DNA from: UBA4416 sp040387555
Lineage (GTDB): Bacteria; Bacteroidota; Bacteroidia; B-17B0; Aurantibacillaceae
Direction of reading: 5' to 3'
Assembly (NCBI GenBank): GCA_040387555.1
Contig: JAZKDO010000002.1
Location: forward strand, 204,557-268,556
Length of the DNA stretch: 64,000 nucleotides
Position numbers and translations under genes: made by a program
In this document: positions 45,626 to 52,860 of the stretch, in pieces
Layout of the letters: each line of letters opens with the position of its first letter
Position numbering within the stretch: position 1 is the stretch's first letter
The notes under the pieces: generated by a model
Databases searched by the model: none
What the model was told of the DNA's origin: nothing
What the model saw: the letters and a program-made list of their open reading frames with translations, nothing else

Positions 45626-46345
45626 TTAGTAAGTATTGTCTTTAATAAATTCATCAGGACTTTTGGCATCTTCAATGGAGAAGTGGCCAATCTTAGTGCG
45701 GCACAGTGCATCTAAATAAGCGCCACTATTCAGCGCAAGCCCAAAATCGCGGGCAATGCTGCGGATGTAAGTTCCTTTTGTGCAGGCAATTCTGAAATCG
45801 ACTAAAGGCAGTTTGCAGGACGTTATTTCGAATTCCAGAATCTCAATAGGACGCGCTTTTAATTCTATCTCTTCGCCTACACGGGCTAATTTGTAAAGGC
45901 GTTTACCATCTACTTTTACCGCGCTAAACATTGGGGGAATCTGCTCTTGTTTGCCAATAAAAGATTTTGCTGCATCATAAACCATTTCCTCGGCGATATG
46001 ATCAATCGGAAAAGTTTCGTTCACTTCTTTTTCTTTATCATAACAAGGAGTTGTAGCGCCAATAAAAAAAGTGCCTGTATATTCTTTTGGCAAATCCTGA
46101 AATTGAGAAATTTCTTTTGTTTTCTTTCCGGTACAGATAATTAATAAACCGGTTGCTAGTGGATCCAAAGTGCCAGCGTGGCCAATCTTTAAGTGAACAA
46201 ATTTGTCATCCATTAATAAAGACGGATGCTTTTTTAAAGCATGTTTTAATTTGTTAACCGCCTGAAAAGACGACCAGGTATATGGTTTATTGATCAGTAA
46301 AAGTTCGCCGCTACGGTAATCTGGAGTCATAACAATAGAGTCCAT
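45626..46345 (-). CDS. truB: tRNA pseudouridine(55) synthase TruB
   Basis: This 239-residue enzyme converts U55 of the tRNA T-loop to pseudouridine. Motif GHAGTLDPLATGLLIICTGKKTK holds the catalytic Asp. LLINKPYTWSSFQAVNKLK, PPMFSAVKVDGKRLYKLAR and CTKGTYIRSIARDFG are also standard. The ATG overlaps the TAA of the upstream ribBA by one base, so expression is coupled. Met6 is an alternative start. Confidence 0.95.
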   Translation of the reverse strand: MDSIVMTPDYRSGELLLINKPYTWSSFQAVNKLKHALKKHPSLLMDDKFVHLKIGHAGTLDPLATGLLIICTGKKTKEISQFQDLPKEYTGTFFIGATTPCYDKEKEVNETFPIDHIAEEMVYDAAKSFIGKQEQIPPMFSAVKVDGKRLYKLARVGEEIELKARPIEILEFEITSCKLPLVDFRIACTKGTYIRSIARDFGLALNSGAYLDALCRTKIGHFSIEDAKSPDEFIKDNTY

Positions 46346-47550
46346 TAAAAACTATGTCCCATTTTATCTTTCTTGGTCTGCATGTACTTTTCGTTGTGAG
46401 GATTGGATGGAATAATTATCGGAATATTTTCCACCACTTCTAAGCCATAACCAATAAGGCCAACACGCTTCACAGGATTGTTAGAAATGAGTTTCATTTT
46501 ATTGATGCCAAGGTCACGAAGAATTTGTGCACCAACACCGTAATCACGTTCATCCATTTTAAAGCCTAACTCTAAATTTGCTTCAACGGTGTCTCTTCCT
46601 TGTTCCTGTAATTTATAAGCCTTTAATTTATTGAGTAAGCCAATGCCACGGCCTTCCTGATTCATATATACAATAACGCCTTTCCCTTCTTTTTCAATCA
46701 GTTCCATTGCTTTGTGTAATTGAGGTCCGCAATCGCAACGGCATGAACCGAAGATATCACCGGTTACACAGGAAGAATGTACACGAACCAACACAGGTTC
46801 ATCTTTTTCCCATTCCCCTTTTATCAGGGCCATGTGTTCTTCATCGTTGGTATTTACTTTATAAGCTGCTAATCTAAAATTGCCCCATTGCGTTGGCATA
46901 TCTACTTCAACTTGTCTTGTAACAATGCTCTCCTTACTCAATCTGTAAGAGATCAAATCTTTGATGGTCACAATTTTCAAATCAAATTGTTTGGCAACTT
47001 TTATTAAGTCAGGCAAGCGCGCCATAGTGCCGTCTTCATTCATGATCTCTACCAATGCACCACAAGGTTCAAATCCTGCTAAACGGGCAAAATCAATAGT
47101 TGCTTCTGTGTGGCCGGTGCGACGCAAAACACCACCATTTTTTGCGATTAAAGGAAAGATATGTCCTGGCCTTCCAAAATCTGTTGCTTTCATTTTAGGA
47201 TCAATTAACGCCTGAACTGTTTTTGAACGGTCAGAGGCAGAAATTCCTGTGGTACACCCATAACCTAATAAATCAATGGAAACTGTAAATGCTGTTTCGT
47301 GAAGCGCTGTGTTAGAGGTCACCATTAACTCAAGTTTCAAATCCCGTGCTTTCTCCTGGGTAACTGCAGCACAAATTAAACCACGTCCATGAGTAGCCAT
47401 AAAGTTAATCACTTCAGGCGTAACGTTTCTGGCTGCCGTTAAAAAATCGCCCTCATTTTCCCTGTCTTCATCATCCACAACTATGATCACTTTGCCGGCT
47501 TTAATGTCAGCAAGAGCTTCTTCTATGGTATTTAGTTTGATAGTTTCCAT
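46345..47550 (-). CDS. ribBA: Bifunctional 3,4-dihydroxy-2-butanone-4-phosphate synthase / GTP cyclohydrolase II
   Basis: This 401-residue enzyme catalyses two entry steps of riboflavin synthesis. The N-terminal RibB half has VVDDEDRENEGDF, ASDRSKTVQALID and RPGHIFPLIAKNGGVLRRTGHTEATID. The C-terminal RibA half has the zinc site VRVHSSCVTGDIFGSCRCDCGPQL and MNQEGRGIGLLNKLKAYKLQ. Both active-site sets are intact. I see no RFN/FMN riboswitch in the leader. A perfect TAAATTTG -7 box lies at 47584-47577 on the minus strand, but without a well-placed TTTG. Confidence 0.96.
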   Translation of the reverse strand: METIKLNTIEEALADIKAGKVIIVVDDEDRENEGDFLTAARNVTPEVINFMATHGRGLICAAVTQEKARDLKLELMVTSNTALHETAFTVSIDLLGYGCTTGISASDRSKTVQALIDPKMKATDFGRPGHIFPLIAKNGGVLRRTGHTEATIDFARLAGFEPCGALVEIMNEDGTMARLPDLIKVAKQFDLKIVTIKDLISYRLSKESIVTRQVEVDMPTQWGNFRLAAYKVNTNDEEHMALIKGEWEKDEPVLVRVHSSCVTGDIFGSCRCDCGPQLHKAMELIEKEGKGVIVYMNQEGRGIGLLNKLKAYKLQEQGRDTVEANLELGFKMDERDYGVGAQILRDLGINKMKLISNNPVKRVGLIGYGLEVVENIPIIIPSNPHNEKYMQTKKDKMGHSF

Positions 47551-47854
47551 GGTTCAGGGGGTATTTTTTTGCGCCACAAATTTACGGATTATATTTTATA
47601 CTAATATTTAATATATTTTGGGCGTGCCCCTGCAAAAAAGGCAGCATGGTCAGGCTTTTCACTGCAATCTTTTTGCAAGAGACAGGCAAAAAGGATTTTT
47701 GTTTCAATCCTTCACGCATGTACTTAATTTACAAAAGATTCGTCTTAAAAAAATTTATGCTTATGCGATGAAAAACTACTACAAGTGATTAGTGCTTAAA
47801 GTGGAATTGAAGTTCATAAACTTTATATTTGTTATACGAGAATAAATACAAACC
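47551..47854. other. Divergent ribBA / Nudix intergenic region
   Basis: This 304-base region holds the -7 box upstream of ribBA, the second GGGCGT...ACGCA repeat (47620-47718), and a perfect TATATTTG -7 box at 47824-47831 for the Nudix gene. No open frame or RNA gene is seen. Confidence 0.6.
47620..47718 (+). repeat. GGGCGT...ACGCA intergenic repeat, copy B
   Basis: A 99-base element with the same ordered blocks as copy A at 42852: GGGCGT, GGCTTTTCACTGCAATCTTTTTGCA, CAAAAAGGATTTTTGTTTCAATCCTT, ACGCA. The middle (about 47630-47655) differs and is longer. Both copies lie in the same orientation in intergenic DNA. Confidence 0.75.
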
Positions 47855-48481
47855 ATGTTCACTGAATTCATCGCCAACCTGAAAATAAAACTGCAGCAAC
47901 CCCTCCCGGGCGAAAAAGCGCAGTTTGAAATGGCGCATGTTAAACGACAAGTGGTTTTACCCCAATCTCTTGAATCTAAAAACTACCTCCCCAGTGCGGT
48001 GCTGATCCTATTGTACCCGAACGATCATAATGAAACCATCCTGTTATTGATTGAACGTGTAACTTATGATGGCTACCACAGCGGACAAATTGCACTACCT
48101 GGAGGAAAAGCAGAACCTACAGATATTGATTTGCGGGCCACCGCGTTGAGGGAATTTTTTGAAGAAACCGGAGCCAATAAAACACCTGAAGTGATTGGAA
48201 AATTAACGCCGGTATATATTCCGGTGAGTAAATTTATGGTGCAACCGTTTGTGGCTTTTTTGAATGAACGACCACAATTTAATATTCATGCGAGAGAAGT
48301 CCAGCAATTGATTGAGTGGCCTTTTACAAATTTTATTGATGCAGAAACAGTGAAACAAACCACTATTGAGCCATCGCCAGGACTCAAATTACACACTCCT
48401 TATTTTGATGTTCAGGATAAGATTTTGTGGGGCGCCACTGCCATGATCATGAACGAATTAAAATGGGTGATTAATAGTTAA
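47855..48481 (+). CDS. Nudix hydrolase, coenzyme A pyrophosphatase-like
   Basis: This 208-residue protein carries a Nudix box, LPGGKAEPTDIDLRATALREFFEETGA (about 88-112), with the Mg-binding REFFEETG. The preceding RVTYDGYHSGQIALPGGK is the extended motif of the CoA-pyrophosphatase (NudL/YeaB) group. It should split CoA or a related nucleotide in the cytoplasm; the exact substrate is inferred. A -7 box TATATTTG lies at 47824, with only a poorly spaced TTG upstream. A terminator follows. Confidence 0.86.
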   Translation: MFTEFIANLKIKLQQPLPGEKAQFEMAHVKRQVVLPQSLESKNYLPSAVLILLYPNDHNETILLLIERVTYDGYHSGQIALPGGKAEPTDIDLRATALREFFEETGANKTPEVIGKLTPVYIPVSKFMVQPFVAFLNERPQFNIHAREVQQLIEWPFTNFIDAETVKQTTIEPSPGLKLHTPYFDVQDKILWGATAMIMNELKWVINS

Positions 48482-48498
48482 ACAGCTTAATAAAAAAG

Positions 48499-48529
48499 AA
48501 AACCCGGAACTTAAAGAGCACCGGGTTTT
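48499..48529. terminator. Bidirectional terminator between the Nudix and eRF1-like genes
   Basis: A 9-bp stem AAAACCCGG (48499-48507) and CCGGGTTTT (48521-48529) with a 13-base loop, flanked by A-runs on the left and T-runs on the right. It serves both convergent genes. Confidence 0.8.
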
Positions 48530-48549
48530 TAATTGAAAATAAAGTTCCA

Positions 48550-48927
48550 TTAATTAAAATGTGTGGCCATAAATTTGATCAATTGCTCATCACTCATTTT
48601 ATTGGATGTGCTATCGCTTGTGTGTGCGTTTTTATACTGCGCTGTATCTGCAAGAAACTTCATAAACTCTTCCTGGATCTGGCCGGTTCCTGTTATATGT
48701 ATTTCATCAATATTGGGCATTTTGCTGGCAATTTCCTTAAAGAATTTATGCGTCAAGGCAATCTCCTGATGATTGGATGAGCTTTCATTAGAGTTATTGG
48801 CTGCGCCGGGATTACTAACGTGTCCAAGGATAACAAATTCTCCTTTATCAATACTTTCTCTTCCTGTAATGGTTGCATGATGTGTATCCATCCATACTCC
48901 AAATTGTTTTTTACTTTTTTCTGACAT
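48550..48927 (-). CDS. Small protein resembling the eRF1/Dom34 C-terminal (baeRF-like) fold
   Basis: This 125-residue cytoplasmic protein begins with KQFGVWMDTHHATI, continues with QEIALTHKFFKEIASKMPNIDEIHITGTGQIQEEFMKFL, and ends in a helical tail. The opening 'v-W-[I/M]-D-x-x-x-A-x-[I/V]' and the 'I-x-G-x-G' strand-turn are features of a bacterial eRF1-like family that I recall as 'translational machinery' or host-attachment proteins. I cannot confirm the link without a profile search. It could contact the ribosome, or be unrelated. Confidence 0.55.
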   Translation of the reverse strand: MSEKSKKQFGVWMDTHHATITGRESIDKGEFVILGHVSNPGAANNSNESSSNHQEIALTHKFFKEIASKMPNIDEIHITGTGQIQEEFMKFLADTAQYKNAHTSDSTSNKMSDEQLIKFMATHFN

Positions 48928-48943
48928 GTCTTTACGTTTTTTT

Positions 48944-48973
48944 TAAAGGTAGACTAATATAAACAGGGAACAA
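48944..48973 (-). promoter_or_regulatory. Bacteroidota promoter of the eRF1-like gene
   Basis: On the minus strand, TTG at 48973-48971, 19 bases, then TACCTTTA at 48951-48944 (7 of 8 match). It lies 17 bases before the ATG at 48927. Confidence 0.55.
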
Positions 48974-49186
48974 GTTTTTTTGGGATAGATTGTGATTTGA
49001 GTTTGTTATAGTATGCCCTTTTTGACCGAGTACAACAGAAATTTTGCTCATGACAACTTTCTCTACAATAATAATTCGATTCTCTAATTTAGTCATTAGC
49101 TCTCCAATTAAAAAAGCAAATTTAATTATGACTGCTAAAGATTATAGCATTACGAAAAAATTGAGGCTCAATGTAGAAACTGTATT

Positions 49187-49270
49187 CGTCATTGCGAGCG
49201 ATAGCGAAGCAATCTCAAGCAATACTAGTTGTAAGATTGCTTCACCTCCTAAAGTCGGTTCGCAATGACG
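49187..49270. repeat. GTCATTGCGAG palindromic repeat
   Basis: 84 bases with nested inverted repeats. The outer arms CGTCATTGCGA / TCGCAATGACG are at 49187-49197 and 49260-49270. The inner arms GAAGCAATCT / AGATTGCTTC are at 49206-49215 and 49234-49243. This sequence class is common as a dispersed palindrome in Bacteroidota and other bacteria. It lies 5 bases past the asnS stop, so it may cap the asnS mRNA. Confidence 0.78.
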
Positions 49271-49274
49271 TTAA

Positions 49275-50723
49275 TTAAAACTCACAATTGTTCGGCGTTC
49301 TTGGGAAAGCAATTACATCACGAATGTTGGTCATACCTGTTACAAATAATACCAAACGTTCAAAGCCTAAGCCAAAGCCAGCATGCGGACACGCACCAAA
49401 ACGGCGGGTATCTAAATACCAACTCATTTCTTCAGTGGGGATGTGCATGTCTTTCATTCGACCTTCCAGTTTCTCTAAACGCTCTTCACGTTGAGATCCT
49501 CCGATAATTTCGCCAATGCCCGGGAATAAAATATCCATCGCGGCTACCGTTTTTCCATCCTCATTCATACGCATGTAAAATGATTTGATGTCTTTTGGAT
49601 AGTCTGTTAAGATCACTGGCTTCTTGAAATGTTTTTCTACAAGGTAACGTTCGTGCTCGCTTTGTAAATCGGCACCCCAGCCATCAATGATGTATTGGAA
49701 TTTCTTTTTCTTGTTGTGATTTGATTCACGTAAAATATCGATTGCTTCTGTGTAGGTAATTTTCGCAAACTCATTTCCTAAACAGAAATTTAATTTTTCT
49801 AGTAAGTTTAATTCACTGCGTTCAGTTTGTGGTTTGTTTTTTTCTTCATCCAACAAGCGTTGTGACAAGAACTCAATATCTTCCTTGTTCTGGTCTAAAG
49901 CATACGTGATCACATATTTCAGCATTTCTTCTGCCAAAGCCATGTTATCTTTCAAATCGTAAAATGCCATTTCGGGTTCAATCATCCAAAACTCGGCAAG
50001 ATGACGGGTAGTGTTTGAATTCTCCGCTCGAAAGGTCGGGCCAAAAGTATATACATCACTAAAAGCCATAGCTGCTAATTCACCTTCCAGCTGCCCTGAA
50101 ACAGTAAGGTTGGTAGATTTTCCAAAAAAATCCTGCTTGTAATCGATTTCACCTGTTTCTGTCAATGGTGTATTTTTAGGATCTAAAGTCGACACGCGGA
50201 ACATTTCTCCGGCACCTTCGGCGTCACTGCTGGTAATGATGGGCGTGTGCATGTAAACAAATCCTTTATCATTAAAAAATTTATGGATCGCATAAGCAAG
50301 CGTATGACGCACCCTGAAAATAGCGCCAAATGTATTGGTACGAAAACGCAAGTGGGCAATCTCTCTTAAAAATTCAAGCGAATGCGCTTTAGGTTGCAAA
50401 GGATAAGCGTTTGGTTTGGATATATCAGATTCAGCATCACCATAAACTTCAATTTCAGATACCACGATCTCAACTGTTTGTCCTTTACCCTGTGAGGCTA
50501 TCAATTTCCCTGTTACGCCAATGCAAGCGCCGGGCGTTAAACGTTTTAAAGTTTCTGGATTTGTTGTTTCAAAATTAACAACTGCCTGAATATTGTGAAT
50601 GCAAGAACCATCATTGATGGCTATAAAAGAATTGTTTCGAAAAGTACGAACCCAACCTTTCACATTAACAGTTTGATCGATGAGGGATCCTTTTAGAATT
50701 TCCTTAATTTTAATACGAGTCAT
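49275..50723 (-). CDS. asnS: Asparaginyl-tRNA synthetase
   Basis: About 482 residues from ATG 50723; an upstream ATG at 50744 would add 7. The N-terminal OB-fold (VNVKGWVRTFRNN, FIAINDGSCIHNIQAVV) binds the anticodon. The class II catalytic core has FRAENSNTTRHLAEFWMIEPEMAF (motif 2) and GFGLGFERLVLFVTGMTNIRDVIAFPR (motif 3). It charges tRNA-Asn in the cytoplasm. It is full length. The stop lies 5 bases from the GTCATTGCGAG repeat. Confidence 0.95.
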   Translation of the reverse strand: MTRIKIKEILKGSLIDQTVNVKGWVRTFRNNSFIAINDGSCIHNIQAVVNFETTNPETLKRLTPGACIGVTGKLIASQGKGQTVEIVVSEIEVYGDAESDISKPNAYPLQPKAHSLEFLREIAHLRFRTNTFGAIFRVRHTLAYAIHKFFNDKGFVYMHTPIITSSDAEGAGEMFRVSTLDPKNTPLTETGEIDYKQDFFGKSTNLTVSGQLEGELAAMAFSDVYTFGPTFRAENSNTTRHLAEFWMIEPEMAFYDLKDNMALAEEMLKYVITYALDQNKEDIEFLSQRLLDEEKNKPQTERSELNLLEKLNFCLGNEFAKITYTEAIDILRESNHNKKKKFQYIIDGWGADLQSEHERYLVEKHFKKPVILTDYPKDIKSFYMRMNEDGKTVAAMDILFPGIGEIIGGSQREERLEKLEGRMKDMHIPTEEMSWYLDTRRFGACPHAGFGLGFERLVLFVTGMTNIRDVIAFPRTPNNCEF

Positions 50724-50817
50724 AGCCTTGAAATTTGAAGGCATGAAGGTAAAAAAAATTAGAGATTAAAACAGATTAAAAGCTTTTTATATAAGCGGGA
50801 AGTTTTCTGGGAAAGTC

Positions 50818-51285
50818 TTATTTTTTTCCTTTTCCCTTGCCTTTTTCTTTTGAACCTGATTTACCCTGGCCTTTCATGTTTCCTTTGTTACCTTTATTTT
50901 TAAACCTCGCTTTCATTTCATGAAATTCCTTGGAACCAGGCTTAATGCCTAAGTCTTTTGCAATTTCACCCCAGCCTTTATTTTTATTTGTTGTGTAAGT
51001 GTTAACTACGATTTCAACTGGTTTGCCAATAATATTTGCTATTTCTGCTGCCATATACACTTCGGCTGGCGCCATCGTTTGCAATAAAATTTCAATTTTA
51101 GGTTTAGGAATCTGGAAACCAACAGATACTTCATTTTTAAAAGCAGGAAGGTCAGTTTGAGCTTTTACATTAATACTTTTAAGATGGGCGTCCATCTCGA
51201 CATCTCCTGTTCTGGGATTAAATGTAGTTTGCCCGTTTAGAGATATAATAAAGGTGGCTGCAATGGCAGTAAGAATTTTTTTCAT
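50818..51285 (-). CDS. Exported protein with a Lys/Gly-rich tail, function unknown
   Basis: This 155-residue protein has a signal peptide (MKKILTAIAATFIISLNGQ), a small folded region (about 35-115) and a 40-residue tail of repeated Gly-Lys-x blocks (GNKGNMKGQGKSGSKEKGKGKGKK). The phrase 'KPVEIVVNTYTTNKNKGWGEIAKDLGIKPGSKEFHEMKARF' suggests a DNA- or RNA-binding-like or metal-sensing helical domain, but I recognise no named family. The strongly basic tail could bind nucleic acid, an anionic polymer or the cell surface. Confidence 0.65.
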   Translation of the reverse strand: MKKILTAIAATFIISLNGQTTFNPRTGDVEMDAHLKSINVKAQTDLPAFKNEVSVGFQIPKPKIEILLQTMAPAEVYMAAEIANIIGKPVEIVVNTYTTNKNKGWGEIAKDLGIKPGSKEFHEMKARFKNKGNKGNMKGQGKSGSKEKGKGKGKK

Positions 51286-51380
51286 AAGTTTAGATTTGGT
51301 GAAATAAATATAGAAAAATTTATTGTTTTGCTAAACACCAGAGCTATTATATTACTGTGCCAATAAATGGTAATTAATTG

Positions 51381-51410
51381 TTTGAAATCCTTGAAAATGA
51401 CTTACTTTTG
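51381..51410 (+). promoter_or_regulatory. Bacteroidota promoter of the nfu gene
   Basis: TTTG at 51381-51384, 18 bases, then a perfect TACTTTTG at 51403-51410. It lies 23 bases before the ATG at 51434. Confidence 0.66.
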
Positions 51411-51433
51411 TACTTCAAAAATCATCAGTTCTC

Positions 51434-52063
51434 ATGGAAAATGAAGTAGAAGTACCTTACACTATATATATTGAAGCAACTCCAAACCCTGCTTCTATGA
51501 AATTTGTTGCTAATAAAATTTTAATTAAGGAAAAGGGTGCCACAGCAGAGTATAAAAATATCAGCGAAACACAAACGGCACCCATTGCAAAACAGTTATT
51601 CCAGTTTCCTTTTGTGAAGACTGTTTTTATCTCGGCAAATTATATAACCATTACTAAAACAGATAATGTTGAGTGGGACGATATCAGTCTTGAACTTCGC
51701 ATCTTTTTGAATGACTATTTAAACAAAGGCAATTTAATTGTAACCTCATTGCCACAGCAAGAAGTTGCAATTGATAATACATTTACCGAGAAAAAAATAA
51801 TCAATACACAACATGTAGCTGCTAAAGATGAAGTTGAAGCAAAGATCATCGAGATACTTGATCAATACATTCGTCCGGCAGTAGAGTCTGATGGAGGGAT
51901 GATCACTTTTAAAGAACTGAAAGATGGCATTGTGACTGTGCAAATGCGAGGAGCCTGTAGTGGTTGTCCAAGCAGCACCATGACATTGAAGGCAGGTATT
52001 GAAGCGTTATTAAAACGTTTGTTACCTGATGCGGTTAAAGAAGTTGTGAGTGAGGCAATGTAA
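51434..52063 (+). CDS. NifU family iron-sulfur scaffold (Nfu-type)
   Basis: This 209-residue protein has an N-terminal Nfu domain (about 10-95, beginning YIEATPNPASMKFVANK) and a C-terminal NifU domain (about 125-209) with the cluster-binding pair in GACSGCPSSTMTLKAGIEALL (CxxC at about 175-178). Nfu proteins pass Fe-S clusters to target enzymes. The two-domain form is usual in Bacteroidota. It is a single-gene unit with a clear promoter. Confidence 0.93.
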   Translation: MENEVEVPYTIYIEATPNPASMKFVANKILIKEKGATAEYKNISETQTAPIAKQLFQFPFVKTVFISANYITITKTDNVEWDDISLELRIFLNDYLNKGNLIVTSLPQQEVAIDNTFTEKKIINTQHVAAKDEVEAKIIEILDQYIRPAVESDGGMITFKELKDGIVTVQMRGACSGCPSSTMTLKAGIEALLKRLLPDAVKEVVSEAM

Positions 52064-52083
52064 TGTCTAACGGTAAATATTGT

Positions 52084-52149
52084 TTGTCACTTCGAGCGGA
52101 GTCGAGAAGCAGTATTTCAAGAGACCCTGAATCAAGTTCAGGGTGACAA
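52084..52149. repeat. GTCAC/CTGAATCAAGTTCAG palindromic repeat (long copy)
   Basis: 66 bases. The outer arms are TTGTCAC (52084-52090) and GTGACAA (52143-52149). Inside lie an imperfect CTTCGAgcggagTCGAGAAG hairpin and a perfect 8-bp hairpin ACCCTGAA-TCAAG-TTCAGGGT (52124-52144). It sits between nfu and comF, 21 bases after the nfu stop. The second hairpin recurs at 38099 with compensated base changes. Confidence 0.75.
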
Positions 52150-52176
52150 CAATTCACGTAGGATTATTTGGTAAAA

Positions 52177-52860
52177 TTACTTATCAGCGTAAGCAATACT
52201 CAGCACACTTATCTGAATTCCTTCAATGCTGTGTAACAATTGACAACAAGCTTCAATCGTAGCGCCGGTTGTAATAACATCATCCACCAACACCACGTGT
52301 TTATTTTTAAAAGTATCGGGAGCAATTAATTCAAAAACATCTTCTACATTTTCCCAACGTTCATATTTACTTTTTTTTGTTTGGGTCTCAGTAAAATCTT
52401 TTCTGATCAGAACACTTGTATTCAATGATGTTTTTAAGCCTTCCGCCAAACCTTTCGCAAATTCTTCACTTTGATTAAATCCACGCATCTTTAGTTTTTT
52501 TGAATGCAATGGTACAGGAACAATATAATCTGATCGGCTGATTACCGGATCTGTTTTCAAATCTTCCGCATACCATTTTCCAACCAATACTGCCAGGTCT
52601 TTATTACTTTTGTATTTTATTGCATGAAGTATTTTTTGAATACTTCCTTTCTTTTGAAATAAATAAAAACTACTCGCTAATAAAAGAGGAATTCTGCCAT
52701 AAAACAAGGAATCTACGGGGTTTCGATGCCCACTATGAAAATTAGTTTTGGGAAGATTTGTGTAACAGTAATTGCATATCTGGTCTTCGTGTTTATATAG
52801 AGAATTTCCACAGGCAACACAATTACGAGGATATATCAATGATAAAAAATCCTGGATCAT
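52177..52860 (-). CDS. ComF family phosphoribosyltransferase-like protein
   Basis: This 227-residue protein has an N-terminal double CxxC zinc-finger (CVACGNSLYKHEDQICNYC, about residues 14-32). A phosphoribosyltransferase domain follows, with the PRPP-binding loop VVLVDDVITTGATIEACCQLL (about 190-210). In naturally competent bacteria ComF helps take DNA into the cytoplasm. In others the role is unclear. The ATG directly follows the stop of the upstream lamin-tail gene with no gap, so the two genes are one transcript. Confidence 0.87.
   Translation of the reverse strand: MIQDFLSLIYPRNCVACGNSLYKHEDQICNYCYTNLPKTNFHSGHRNPVDSLFYGRIPLLLASSFYLFQKKGSIQKILHAIKYKSNKDLAVLVGKWYAEDLKTDPVISRSDYIVPVPLHSKKLKMRGFNQSEEFAKGLAEGLKTSLNTSVLIRKDFTETQTKKSKYERWENVEDVFELIAPDTFKNKHVVLVDDVITTGATIEACCQLLHSIEGIQISVLSIAYADK

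Larger units (their letters stand above)
48928..49274. other. Intergenic region with a GTCATTGCGAG palindrome
   Basis: This 347-base region holds the promoter at 48944-48973 and the palindrome at 49187-49270. An open frame at 49044-49268 ends in the palindrome and shows no coding character. Nothing else is seen. Confidence 0.6.

Noticed and set aside
47551..47620. FMN (RFN) riboswitch ahead of ribBA
   Set aside because: The leader is short and A/T-rich and lacks the conserved RFN helices; only a -7 promoter box is seen.
49044..49268. Plus-strand 74-residue open frame
   Set aside because: Its second half is the GTCATTGCGAG palindrome (VIASDSEAIS is a typical translated-repeat artefact) and no start or domain evidence supports it.
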